From positions 1 through 64,000 of the forward strand of contig CANPWA010000014.1 in NCBI GenBank assembly GCA_947581865.1: a stretch of 64,000 nt of DNA, written 5' to 3'. Each line of letters opens with the position of its first letter. Position 1 is the stretch's first letter. Source of the stretch: an uncultured Acetatifactor sp. (GTDB taxonomy: Bacteria > Bacillota > Clostridia > Lachnospirales > Lachnospiraceae). Shown here in pieces: positions 16,253 to 24,476 of this stretch. Below the pieces are notes generated by a model that ran no database searches, had not been told where the DNA came from, and saw nothing but the letters and a program-made list of their open reading frames with translations. Made by a program: the position numbers and the translations under genes.

Positions 16253-17371
16253 TTATATGACATACCTCTCATTCCGCTCCAACACGATCCTGATTCCGTC
16301 CTCACCCACGAAGTGGGAGTTGGCGCGGATGGTATCACGGCTTTCCACAATACAGTTTTCAATGTAGGTATTATCGCCGATATACACATCATTCAGGATG
16401 ATGGAGTTTTTGATCACACAATTGTTGCCAATGTAGCTCTTTTTGAAGATCACGGAGTTTTCCACCACTCCGTTGACAATACAGCCGCTGGAGATCAGGC
16501 TGTTTTTGATCTGTGCTCCTACATTGTACTTGGCGGGCGGCAGATCGTCCACCTTGGAATAGATATTGGGATACTGCTTGAAAAAGTAGTCCCTCACCTC
16601 CGCCTTGAGGAAATCCATGTTAGCGCTGTAGTAATCTTCCACAGAGGCGATATTTTTCCAGTAATCCTTCATCTTGTATCCGTAGATCCGCTTCATATCC
16701 TTGTAACGGATCAGAATATCACGCACAAAGTCATACCGATCCTCCTCCGCGCACTTTTCGATCATCTCGATAAGAAGACGGCGGCGGATAACATAGATAC
16801 CGCAGGAAATCGTGCTGGTCTTTGCCTGGATGGGTTTTTCCTCAAATTCTTCGATCCGGCTCTCCTCGTTCATGCGGATGGTTCCAAAACGGTCCACATT
16901 TACCCCGGGATCCATATCGCGGCAGACCACGGTGATATCCGCTTTCTTTTCAATATGGTACTCCAGCACCTTATTGAAATCCAGTTTATACACTCCGTCA
17001 CCGGACGAGATCACCACATAGGGCTCATGACTGTCCTTCAAAAAATGCAGGTTTTGATAAATGGCATCTGCCGTTCCCCTGTACCAGTTGGTGTTGTCCG
17101 CGGTCACAACAGGAGTGAACACATATAAGCCTCCCTGCTTACGCCCGAAGTCCCACCATTTGGAGGAATTGAGATGTTCATTCAGGCTGCGCGCATTGTA
17201 CTGGGTGAACACCGCCACCTTTTGTATATGGGAATTGGACATATTGCTCAGGGTGAAATCAATGCTTCTGTAGCTTCCGGCAATCGGCATGGCACAGACT
17301 GCACGCCTCTGGGAAAGCTCCTTCATCCTGTGATTGTTACCGCCTGCTAAAATGATTCCGATCGCTCTCAC
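16253..17371 (-). CDS. glgD: Glucose-1-phosphate adenylyltransferase regulatory subunit GlgD
   Basis: 372-residue paralogue of GlgC that forms a hetero-oligomer with it for ADP-glucose synthesis in glycogen formation. It keeps the nucleotidyltransferase fold ([20 protein letters not shown], where GlgC has GGQGSRL) and the C-terminal left-handed beta-helix repeats ([20 protein letters not shown]). The altered N-terminal glycine loop fits a non-catalytic or weak subunit. It starts with GTG overlapping the glgC stop (GTGA, four bases), so the two are translationally coupled. Confidence 0.93.
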   Translation of the reverse strand: MRAIGIILAGGNNHRMKELSQRRAVCAMPIAGSYRSIDFTLSNMSNSHIQKVAVFTQYNARSLNEHLNSSKWWDFGRKQGGLYVFTPVVTADNTNWYRGTADAIYQNLHFLKDSHEPYVVISSGDGVYKLDFNKVLEYHIEKKADITVVCRDMDPGVNVDRFGTIRMNEESRIEEFEEKPIQAKTSTISCGIYVIRRRLLIEMIEKCAEEDRYDFVRDILIRYKDMKRIYGYKMKDYWKNIASVEDYYSANMDFLKAEVRDYFFKQYPNIYSKVDDLPPAKYNVGAQIKNSLISSGCIVNGVVENSVIFKKSYIGNNCVIKNSIILNDVYIGDNTYIENCIVESRDTIRANSHFVGEDGIRIVLERNERYVI

Positions 17372-18642
17372 TGCTGTTCACCTGCCTTAATCAAAGTTTT
17401 CCCGCTTGCCAGATAACCATCCGCATAGTCGGAGGCTTCCGTGATACCGGAGATCACAGAGTTCTTGCCCACACTGACACCTCCCGGGATCACACTCTTC
17501 TCGCCCACAGCCACAATTCCGTGATTGTAGATATGAGGCGCCGTGTCATTTTCCGCCTCCTCGCCCACACCAAGCCTGACATTGCTGCCTATCACCACAT
17601 TTTCCGCGATGATCGCTTTATTCAGCTCACAGCCGTCGCCGATCTGCGTCTCATTCATAATGATGGAATCCCTCACCACCGCACCTTTCCCGATGGTGAC
17701 TCCGCAGCCGATGACGGAATTGTACACCTCGCCGTACACATTGGTCCCCTCTCCCACGATGCTGCGCTCGATCACGCTGTCCGCGGAGAAATACTGGGGC
17801 GGCTGGATCTCGCTCTTGGTATAGATCTTCCAATACTCCTCGTAGAGATTGAACTCAGGAACGATGTCAATCAATTCCATATTTGCCTCCCAGTAGGAGT
17901 TAAGCGTTCCCACATCCTTCCAGTAACCGGTAAATTCATAGGCATACAGAGGGGAACCTTTTTCATGACAGTAGGGGATCACATGCTTTCCAAAGTCCAG
18001 CGCCGGCTGATCAGCCATGGCGATCAGGGCATCCTTCAGCGTCTTCCAGGTGAAAATATAAATACCCATACTTGCCAGATTGCTTCTGGGATGCTCCGGT
18101 TTCTCCTCAAATTCAGTGATCCGCTTATTTTCGTCCGCGATCATGATACCGAAGCGGCTTGCCTCCTCCATGGGCACGGGCATGACCGCGATCGTCACCT
18201 CGGCGCCGCTGCGCTTGTGGAAGTCCAGCATCACCTCATAATCCATCTTATAGATATGGTCACCGGATAAGATCAGCACATATTCAGGATGAAAACTCTC
18301 CATGTATTCAAGATTCTGATAAATTGCATTCGCCGTGCCGGTATACCACTCGCTGTTGGAGCTCTTCTCATAGGGCGGCAGGACAGCCACACCTCCGATA
18401 TTGCGGTCCAGATCCCAGGGAATGCCGATGCCGATATGTGTGTTTAATCTCAAGGGCTGATACTGTGTCAATACACCGACTGTATCAACGCCCGAATTAA
18501 TACAATTAGAAAGAGGAAAGTCAATTATGCGATATTTTCCTCCAAACGCTACGGCAGGCTTTGCTACCTTGGATGTCAGCACCCCCAGACGACTTCCCTG
18601 CCCGCCTGCCAACAGCATAGCTATCATCTCTTTCTTGATCAT
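17368..18642 (-). CDS. glgC: Glucose-1-phosphate adenylyltransferase catalytic subunit
   Basis: Makes ADP-glucose from glucose-1-phosphate and ATP, the committed step of bacterial glycogen synthesis. 424 residues. Signatures: [14 protein letters not shown] (nucleotide loop), [25 protein letters not shown] (metal-binding Asp) and EFEEKPEHP. The C-terminal beta-helix follows. GAAGGGG precedes the ATG. Overlaps glgD by four bases. Glycogen synthase and branching enzyme are not in the window. Confidence 0.96.
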   Translation of the reverse strand: MIKKEMIAMLLAGGQGSRLGVLTSKVAKPAVAFGGKYRIIDFPLSNCINSGVDTVGVLTQYQPLRLNTHIGIGIPWDLDRNIGGVAVLPPYEKSSNSEWYTGTANAIYQNLEYMESFHPEYVLILSGDHIYKMDYEVMLDFHKRSGAEVTIAVMPVPMEEASRFGIMIADENKRITEFEEKPEHPRSNLASMGIYIFTWKTLKDALIAMADQPALDFGKHVIPYCHEKGSPLYAYEFTGYWKDVGTLNSYWEANMELIDIVPEFNLYEEYWKIYTKSEIQPPQYFSADSVIERSIVGEGTNVYGEVYNSVIGCGVTIGKGAVVRDSIIMNETQIGDGCELNKAIIAENVVIGSNVRLGVGEEAENDTAPHIYNHGIVAVGEKSVIPGGVSVGKNSVISGITEASDYADGYLASGKTLIKAGEQQ

Positions 18643-18800
18643 GTCATCACCCCTTCTAGCCTTTTAGTTCTTTACCACTTTTATTGGTGAAAGTATTATA
18701 TCATACTTTTTTGGGAAAGTACATATAATTTACCAAAAATTTTCTTAAAAATTTGATTTTTATAGATATATTTCACAATAATTTGAAAAGGAATAAATAT

Positions 18801-18829
18801 TTGTTTTTTCCTTCTCGAATGTATATAAT
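18801..18829 (+). promoter_or_regulatory. Promoter of murC
   Basis: TTGTTT (18801-18806), a 17-base spacer and a perfect TATAAT (18824-18829) lie 50 bp before the murC start. The region 18643-18800 is AT-rich and holds nothing else I can name. Confidence 0.6.
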
Positions 18830-18878
18830 ATAAAGAGTATAATAATTTCCGGACTACATAAAGGAAAGGACATTTGCC

Positions 18879-20276
18879 ATGTATCAGATTGATTTTTCAC
18901 ATCCCTCCTCCATTTATTTTGTGGGGATCGGGGGTATCAGTATGAGCGGGCTGGCCGAAATTCTGGCAGATGCAGGCTTTCGGGTCTGTGGATCAGACCG
19001 CACAAAGAGCTCTCTGACAGAGAGGCTGGAACGAAAAGGCATCCGCGTTTTCTACGGTCAGCGCGCAGAGAACATTCCGCCCGACATAGACTGTGTGATA
19101 TTTACCAGCGCCATACACGAGGACAATCCCGAATACATTGCCACTATGGAGAGAGGGATTCCTTATCTGTCCAGGGCGCAGCTTCTGGGCCAGCTCATGC
19201 GCAACTATAAAAATGCCATCGCTGTGAGCGGCACCCACGGCAAGACGACCACCACCTCCATGATCAGCGAGATCCTGTTACAGGCAGATTTAAATCCCAC
19301 CCTGTCCATCGGGGGCATCTACAAAAGTATCGGAGGCAATATCCGCGTGGGCGGAAACCGGTACTTTGTGACGGAAGCATGTGAGTACACCAACAGTTTC
19401 TTAAGTTTTTTCCCGACGGTGGGAATTATCCTGAATATAGAGGAAGATCATCTGGACTTCTTTAAGGATCTGGAGGACATCCGCCACTCTTTCCGGATGT
19501 TTGCCAGACTTCTGCCCCCGTCCGGATGTCTGATCATCAACGCGGACATTCCCCACTGGCAGGATATCGCCGACGGGCTGCCCTGCAGAGTCATCACCTA
19601 CTCCATGAGTGCGGATTACGCGGATTACTATCCCACGGATATCACCCATAATGAGTTCGGACATCCCGCTTTTACGGTGCACACCTCGTCATTCTGCTGT
19701 GAAAACGAGCCTGTCCGACAAATAAATCTGCAGGTCCCCGGAGACCACAATATCGGCAATGCCCTTGCCGCACTGGCACTTGCGGATTTAGTCGGCGTGG
19801 ACAGTGCCGTTTCCGCCTGCGCCCTTTATAAATTTAAGGGCACGGACCGACGCTTTGAATTTAAGGGACGCGTGGGCGGCGTCTCCATAATAGATGATTA
19901 TGCGCATCATCCCACGGAAATTACTGCCACTTTAAACGCTGCCCGGAAATACCTCCACAAGACCCTCTGGTGCGTGTTCCAGCCTCACACCTACACCCGT
20001 ACAAAAGCGTTCTTCAACGATTTCGCGCAGGCGCTGTGTCTGGCAGACAAAGTCGTTCTCACCGACATCTACGCCGCCCGCGAAACCGACACGCTGGGAG
20101 TGAGCTCCGAGCTGCTCCGGGAACAGATTCAGAAGCTGGGCGGGGAGTGTTACTATTTCCCCACCTTCGACGAGATTGAAAATTTTCTTTTGGAAAATTG
20201 CACAAACGGCGACTTGTTGATAACTATGGGCGCCGGGGACGTGCTGAAAATCGGAGAAAATCTGCTGGGAATCTAG
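18879..20276 (+). CDS. murC: UDP-N-acetylmuramate--L-alanine ligase
   Basis: Adds L-alanine to UDP-MurNAc in cytosolic peptidoglycan precursor synthesis. 465 residues. The N-terminal Rossmann loop (YFVGIGGISMSGLAEIL), the Mur-ligase ATP loop (VSGTHGKTTTTSMIS), the central EACEYTNSFL motif and the C-terminal DDYAHHPTEI are all present. Start is ATG 18879 after AAAGGAAAGGAC. It stands alone, followed by a hairpin and DnaA-box-like sequences. Confidence 0.97.
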   Translation: MYQIDFSHPSSIYFVGIGGISMSGLAEILADAGFRVCGSDRTKSSLTERLERKGIRVFYGQRAENIPPDIDCVIFTSAIHEDNPEYIATMERGIPYLSRAQLLGQLMRNYKNAIAVSGTHGKTTTTSMISEILLQADLNPTLSIGGIYKSIGGNIRVGGNRYFVTEACEYTNSFLSFFPTVGIILNIEEDHLDFFKDLEDIRHSFRMFARLLPPSGCLIINADIPHWQDIADGLPCRVITYSMSADYADYYPTDITHNEFGHPAFTVHTSSFCCENEPVRQINLQVPGDHNIGNALAALALADLVGVDSAVSACALYKFKGTDRRFEFKGRVGGVSIIDDYAHHPTEITATLNAARKYLHKTLWCVFQPHTYTRTKAFFNDFAQALCLADKVVLTDIYAARETDTLGVSSELLREQIQKLGGECYYFPTFDEIENFLLENCTNGDLLITMGAGDVLKIGENLLGI

Positions 20277-20434
20277 TTTTCCACAATATCCACAGTAAGC
20301 ACGGTACAATGGCGCACCACTCACTGTGGATATTTTTCTCTGAAATGTGTACATCCTTCCGGGGAAAAACCTTGCCAGATCAGGAGTTGCGAAGCTTGGT
20401 CCCAATTTTATCCACATTTTCCACATTTTCCACA
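20277..20434 (+). other. Cluster of six DnaA-box-like 9-mers
   Basis: Two direct boxes TTTTCCACA (20277-20285) and ATATCCACA (20286-20294), an inverted copy TGTGGATAT (20325-20333), then three contiguous boxes TTATCCACA (20408-20416), TTTTCCACA (20417-20425) and TTTTCCACA (20426-20434). TTATCCACA is the strongest known DnaA box sequence; the others differ by one base. They lie just upstream of the dnaD-like and dnaC-like genes, suggesting control by DnaA or a DnaA-titration site. Function is inference. Confidence 0.6.
20285..20340 (+). terminator. Terminator-like hairpin after murC
   Basis: AATATCCACAGT (20285-20296) pairs perfectly with ACTGTGGATATT (20323-20334), loop 26 bases, followed by TTTCTC. 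It could terminate murC; the same bases also form two of the DnaA-like boxes. Confidence 0.5.
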
Positions 20435-20500
20435 TTTTACGAGTGATTCTGACTCCCCCATGGTTTCGGAAATTTGACTATTTCTTTTTCAAAATCCATG

Positions 20501-20509
20501 TGCTATACT
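20501..20509 (+). promoter_or_regulatory. Extended -10 promoter of the dnaD-dnaC operon
   Basis: TGCTATACT is an extended -10 (TG, one base, TATACT) 31 bp before the dnaD-like start. No good -35 is seen at the right distance, which is usual for this promoter class. Confidence 0.5.
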
Positions 20510-20540
20510 CTAAAATACTTTGATGAGGGAAGGCGCATTC

Positions 20541-21602
20541 ATGGCTAAACTGAAAATATACAAAAACGTGGACACCAATACCACGGCAATTTCAAATCAT
20601 TTTATTGATGAATATATGGAAGGTGCGAACGAAGCGCAGCTCAAGGTATATCTGTACCTTCTGCGCATGCTGGGAGCCAGTCAGGCTACCAGTGTGTCCG
20701 ATCTGGCGGACAAGTTCAACCACTCAGAGCGGGATATTATCCGCGCCCTCAAATATTGGGAGAAGCAGAAACTTTTGTCCCTGGATTACGATGCGGGCGG
20801 CATCCCTGTGGGCATCCGTTTTAAAGACCTGGAGGCGGAAAACTCTCCTGCCCCGGAAGAGACCTCCACGTCCCAATCTCTCTCTCTCTTTATGGAAGAG
20901 GACAGCGGCTCTCAGGACGTTCCTGCGCCCGTGGAGAAGGAATCCTGCTTTGAGCGCCCCAGCTACACGGCAGAACATCTGCGCGAGTTCAAGGGGCGGC
21001 AGGAGACGGCAAGGCTGTTGTTTATCGCCGAATCCTACATAGGGCGGCCGTTAACCCCTTCGGAGATGAAATCCATTCTCTTCTTTACGGATGTGCTCCA
21101 CTTCTCCGAGGATTTGATCGACTATCTGATCGCGTACTGTGTTGACCGAGGCAAAAAGGATTTCAAATATATGGAAAAAGTTGCCGTCAGCTGGGCGGAA
21201 CACAATGTGACCACACCGGGTCAGGCGAAAAAATATGCGACCAAATATGACAAAAATGTCTATGCCATCATGAACGCTCTTGGCAAGACCAATGCCCCCA
21301 CCGCCAAAGAGGCGGAGTACATCATCCGCTGGACGGGGGAGTACGGCTTTGACATGGACGTGATACTGGAGGCATGTGAACGCACCGTGATGGCTACAGA
21401 CCGTCACCGTCTGGAATACGCCGAGAGCATCCTGAATCACTGGCGACAGGAAAATGTTCACCACAAGGCGGACATCCACAAGATCGACGAACTTTATCAG
21501 CGCAGGAAGACGGTCAAACCCGCATCCAACAACAAATTTAATCAGTTCTCCCAGAACAGTTATGATTTTGACGCGCTGGAAAAAGAACTTCTGAGCAACT
21601 AG
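20541..21602 (+). CDS. DnaD-domain replication protein
   Basis: 353 residues from the ATG at 20541, which has GAGGGAAGG seven bases upstream; an in-frame ATG at 20520 lacks a site. Residues about 30-90 are a winged-helix domain (VSDLADKFNHSERDIIRALKYWEKQKLLSL). Two C-terminal DnaD/DnaB_2-type helical domains follow (EMKSILFFTDVLHFSEDLIDYLIAYCVDRGKKDFKYMEKVA and, from about residue 240, a second copy ending in ESILNHWRQENVHHK). In Bacillus DnaD helps load the helicase at oriC and restart forks. Next to a DnaC/DnaI-like loader, so primosome assembly is the likely role. Confidence 0.88.
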   Translation: MAKLKIYKNVDTNTTAISNHFIDEYMEGANEAQLKVYLYLLRMLGASQATSVSDLADKFNHSERDIIRALKYWEKQKLLSLDYDAGGIPVGIRFKDLEAENSPAPEETSTSQSLSLFMEEDSGSQDVPAPVEKESCFERPSYTAEHLREFKGRQETARLLFIAESYIGRPLTPSEMKSILFFTDVLHFSEDLIDYLIAYCVDRGKKDFKYMEKVAVSWAEHNVTTPGQAKKYATKYDKNVYAIMNALGKTNAPTAKEAEYIIRWTGEYGFDMDVILEACERTVMATDRHRLEYAESILNHWRQENVHHKADIHKIDELYQRRKTVKPASNNKFNQFSQNSYDFDALEKELLSN

Positions 21603-21620
21603 TTTTGAAAGGAGCCCTCC

Positions 21621-22616
21621 ATGGCACTGAGCAATCAGCAATACGAGTCTATTATGCGGCGCTATGAACAGACCCGGGATGCCAACCGGCACCTTTTGGA
21701 AGAGCATAGGAAGGCAGTCTACGAGCGTATCCCCCAATACCGGCAGCTTGAGGAATCGGTGGGAAGTGTGTCTTTGGACAGTGCTCGCCGCCTTTTGGAC
21801 GGCGACGACTCCGCAGTCTCCTCTCTGCACGATCATCTGATCGAACTGGGGAGACAAAAAAAATCTCTTCTTGCCGCCGCCGGTTTTCCCGAGGACTATC
21901 TGGAGCCTCTCTATGACTGCAGGGACTGCCATGATACAGGATATATCGAGACAGACGACGGCAGCAGAGAGAAATGCCACTGCCTGATACAACAGGAACT
22001 TTCCATCCTCTATGCCCAGTCCAATATTCAAGACATGATCGCACGGGAAAACTTTTCGACCCTTTCCTATGAATATTATCAGGGCGCTGATCTGGAACGC
22101 TTTCAGGGGGCAGTCAGGATCTGTCAGGAATTCGTCAAAAATTTCTCTGAAGAATACCGCAATCTCTTTTTTTACGGCACAGTGGGCACCGGAAAAAGCT
22201 TTCTCTCCGGCTGTATCGCCAGGGAGCTTCTGATGCAGGGATTCTCCGTTGTATACTTCAGCAGTCTGGGGCTATTTGAACATCTCGCCCACCATACTTT
22301 CGACACAAAAGAAAAAGAAACTCTTTACAATTTCTGCAAAGACCTGTACAATTGTGAGTTGTTGATCATTGATGATCTGGGTACGGAAGTTACCAATTCC
22401 TTCGTTGCATCCCAGCTGTTTTCCTGCCTGAATGAAAGACATCTTCGCAGGAAGGCAACCGTCATTTCCACGAATCTGAGTCTGGAGGAACTCCGGGACC
22501 GGTACTCGGACAGAGTATTCTCCCGCATCATCAGCAATTACACCATCTGTAAGCTGACAGGACCGGATGTCCGCATGTGTAAAAAACGCGCATCGAAACC
22601 GGACAACCCGGCATAG
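21621..22616 (+). CDS. DnaC/DnaI-like helicase loader ATPase
   Basis: 331-residue AAA+ ATPase of the DnaC/IstB family. The middle region has a Cys/His cluster (CRDCHDTGYI ... CHCL, about residues 97-115) like the zinc-binding part of DnaI, then Walker A (GTVGTGKSFLSGCIA), Walker B (LLIIDDLGTE), sensor I (VISTNLSLEEL) and an arginine-finger region (RYSDRVFSRI). It lies 18 bp after the dnaD-like gene and shares its operon. It most likely loads the replicative helicase encoded at 53.4-54.7 kb. An IstB transposition helper is excluded by the lack of an IstA partner. Confidence 0.88.
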   Translation: MALSNQQYESIMRRYEQTRDANRHLLEEHRKAVYERIPQYRQLEESVGSVSLDSARRLLDGDDSAVSSLHDHLIELGRQKKSLLAAAGFPEDYLEPLYDCRDCHDTGYIETDDGSREKCHCLIQQELSILYAQSNIQDMIARENFSTLSYEYYQGADLERFQGAVRICQEFVKNFSEEYRNLFFYGTVGTGKSFLSGCIARELLMQGFSVVYFSSLGLFEHLAHHTFDTKEKETLYNFCKDLYNCELLIIDDLGTEVTNSFVASQLFSCLNERHLRRKATVISTNLSLEELRDRYSDRVFSRIISNYTICKLTGPDVRMCKKRASKPDNPA

Positions 22617-22676
22617 CCTGAAATACATACAAACCAATACACTGTTTCATGTCTGACGAAAGTGAGGAAATTATTC

Positions 22677-23867
22677 ATGGGCAATCGCGAAGAAAAGCGT
22701 AATTTGGAGACCATTCCCGTCGGTTCACTGGGTATCATCCCCCTGGAAGGCTGCAGGTCGCTGGGTAAAATGGTAGATGATTATCTGGTGAAATGGAGAG
22801 CGGAGCGTGAGAGTGAACACAAAGAATCTCTTGCTTTCTCGGGCTACATGAGGAACAGTTATCTCCTGGACGCCAAGGTTCCCCGTTTCGGATCCGGCGA
22901 AGCGAAGGGCGTCATTTTAGAGTCTGTCCGCGGCACGGATCTGTATGTGATGGTGGATGTGCTGAACTACTCCCAGACCTACTCCCTGTGCGGGCATGAA
23001 AACCATATGTCCCCCGACGACCACTATCAGGATTTAAAGCGCATCATCGCCGCTGTGGGCGGCAAGGCGAGACGCATCACCGTTATCATGCCTTTCCTCT
23101 ACGAGAGCAGACAGCACAAGAGGACTTCCAGGGAATCCCTGGACTGCGCGCTGGCACTGCAGGAATTGGTCGCAATGGGGGTGGACAATATCATCACTTT
23201 TGATGCCCATGACCCCAGAGTACAGAATGCCATTCCCCTGCACGGCTTTGAGACCGTTCAGCCCGCATACCAGTTCATCAAGGGGCTGCTGCGCCATGTC
23301 AGCGATCTAAACCTTGATTCCGGACATATGATGGTCATCAGCCCCGATGAAGGCGGGATGAGCCGCGCCATTTATATTGCCAATGTGCTCGGGCTGGATA
23401 TGGGCATGTTCTATAAGCGCCGGGATTACACCCGTATTGTAGACGGACGCAACCCCATTGTCGCCCACGAATTTCTGGGCAGCAGCGTGGAAGGTAAAGA
23501 TATGATCATCATCGATGATATGATCTCCTCCGGCGAGAGCGTCCTCGAAGTGGCTGCCGCCTTAAAAGCGCGCAAGGCAAATAAGATTTTTGTGTTTGCT
23601 ACCTTTGGTCTGTTCACGAGCGGTCTGGAAAAGTTTGACAAAGCTCATGAGAACGGTATTCTGGACAGGGTGCTGACCACCAATCTGATCTACCAGACAC
23701 CCGAACTTTTGGAACGCGACTGGTACATCAACTGTGATATGAGCAAATACATAGCATATATCATAGATACCTTAAACCATGATTCCTCCATCAGTGACCT
23801 GCTCAATCCCAGCGAGAGGATTCAGAATATTGTGGGAAGATACAAAAGAGGTGAACTGTCCCAATAA
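22677..23867 (+). CDS. prs: Ribose-phosphate pyrophosphokinase (long clostridial form)
   Basis: Makes PRPP from ribose-5-phosphate and ATP for nucleotide, His, Trp and NAD synthesis. 396 residues from the ATG at 22677 (GTGAGGA upstream), longer than the usual 310-320. Seen: the flexible-loop/ATP region (FLYESRQHKRTSRESLD), a metal-site motif (ITFDAHDPRVQNA) and the PRPP-binding loop (DMIIIDDMISSGES). The extra length is at the N-terminus and in an insertion near residues 60-110. It follows the dnaC-like gene by 60 bp. Confidence 0.92.
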   Translation: MGNREEKRNLETIPVGSLGIIPLEGCRSLGKMVDDYLVKWRAERESEHKESLAFSGYMRNSYLLDAKVPRFGSGEAKGVILESVRGTDLYVMVDVLNYSQTYSLCGHENHMSPDDHYQDLKRIIAAVGGKARRITVIMPFLYESRQHKRTSRESLDCALALQELVAMGVDNIITFDAHDPRVQNAIPLHGFETVQPAYQFIKGLLRHVSDLNLDSGHMMVISPDEGGMSRAIYIANVLGLDMGMFYKRRDYTRIVDGRNPIVAHEFLGSSVEGKDMIIIDDMISSGESVLEVAAALKARKANKIFVFATFGLFTSGLEKFDKAHENGILDRVLTTNLIYQTPELLERDWYINCDMSKYIAYIIDTLNHDSSISDLLNPSERIQNIVGRYKRGELSQ

Positions 23868-23901
23868 AGATCGGCAGCCGGAAAATATTTTATGAAGGCA
23901 G

Positions 23902-23973
23902 ATTTGGTGTAAGCCAGATTTGACTACATAACGTGTGTTCGAAACCATCCACACGTAAAACAAAACTAAGGAG
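23902..23973 (+). promoter_or_regulatory. Candidate preQ1 riboswitch upstream of queT
   Basis: Two hairpins precede queT: ATTTGG/CCAGAT (23902-23920 region) and ACGTGTG (23931-23937) with CACACGT (23950-23956). The second has a loop starting TTC and is followed by an A-rich tail that ends in CTAAGGAG, overlapping the ribosome site. This resembles the small preQ1-I aptamer layout, in which the tail folds back into the loop. The loop-to-tail pairing is not obvious by eye, so the call is tentative. Confidence 0.35.
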
Positions 23974-23981
23974 ACAAAAAA

Positions 23982-24476
23982 ATGAAAAACACAAAACTGA
24001 ACTACCTGACACAGGCAGCTATGATTGCTGCGCTCTATGTCGTGCTGACGATGATCGCCGCCGCCCTTGGGCTTGACCATTATGCGATCCAGCTGCGATT
24101 TTCCGAGGCGCTGACCATACTGCCCTTTTTTATTCCCTCCGCCATCCCCGGGCTCTATGTGGGATGTCTTCTCAGCAATATGCTGACGGGATGTATCCTC
24201 TGGGACATCCTTCTGGGTCCCGTGGCAACTCTGCTGGGCGCTCTGGGCACCTACGCTCTGCGCAGAAAGAGCGAATGGTTTGCCCCTCTTCCCCCTATTA
24301 TCGCCAACACGCTGATCATTCCCCTGATTCTCTCCTACGCATATCATTTTGAGGGCTCTCTTCCCTACTTTATGCTGACGGTCGGAACCGGAGAGGTCCT
24401 CTCCTGCGGCGTGCTGGGCATGATTCTTCTGCAGATCCTGAAAAAATACCGAAAGCAGCTTTTTAGGGAAAATTAA
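23982..24476 (+). CDS. queT: QueT-family transporter (queuosine precursor uptake)
   Basis: 164-residue membrane protein of the QueT family, the substrate-binding S component of an ECF-type importer. About five membrane helices; the sequence QAAMIAALYVVLTMIAAALG and the loop LRFSEALTILPFFIPSAIPG are characteristic. Likely imports preQ1 or a related deazaguanine for queuosine tRNA modification, using shared ECF subunits coded elsewhere. AAGGAG lies before the ATG. The stop overlaps by four bases the stop of the convergent gene. Confidence 0.85.
   Translation: MKNTKLNYLTQAAMIAALYVVLTMIAAALGLDHYAIQLRFSEALTILPFFIPSAIPGLYVGCLLSNMLTGCILWDILLGPVATLLGALGTYALRRKSEWFAPLPPIIANTLIIPLILSYAYHFEGSLPYFMLTVGTGEVLSCGVLGMILLQILKKYRKQLFREN

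Noticed and set aside
20277..20434. Chromosome origin (oriC)
   Set aside because: DnaA-like boxes are present but no dnaA, dnaN, rpmH or AT-rich unwinding element is seen, and murC and dnaD flank it. Treated as a regulatory or titration site.
21621..22616. IstB transposition helper
   Set aside because: No IstA transposase is nearby, and the zinc-like Cys cluster and dnaD neighbour fit a helicase loader.
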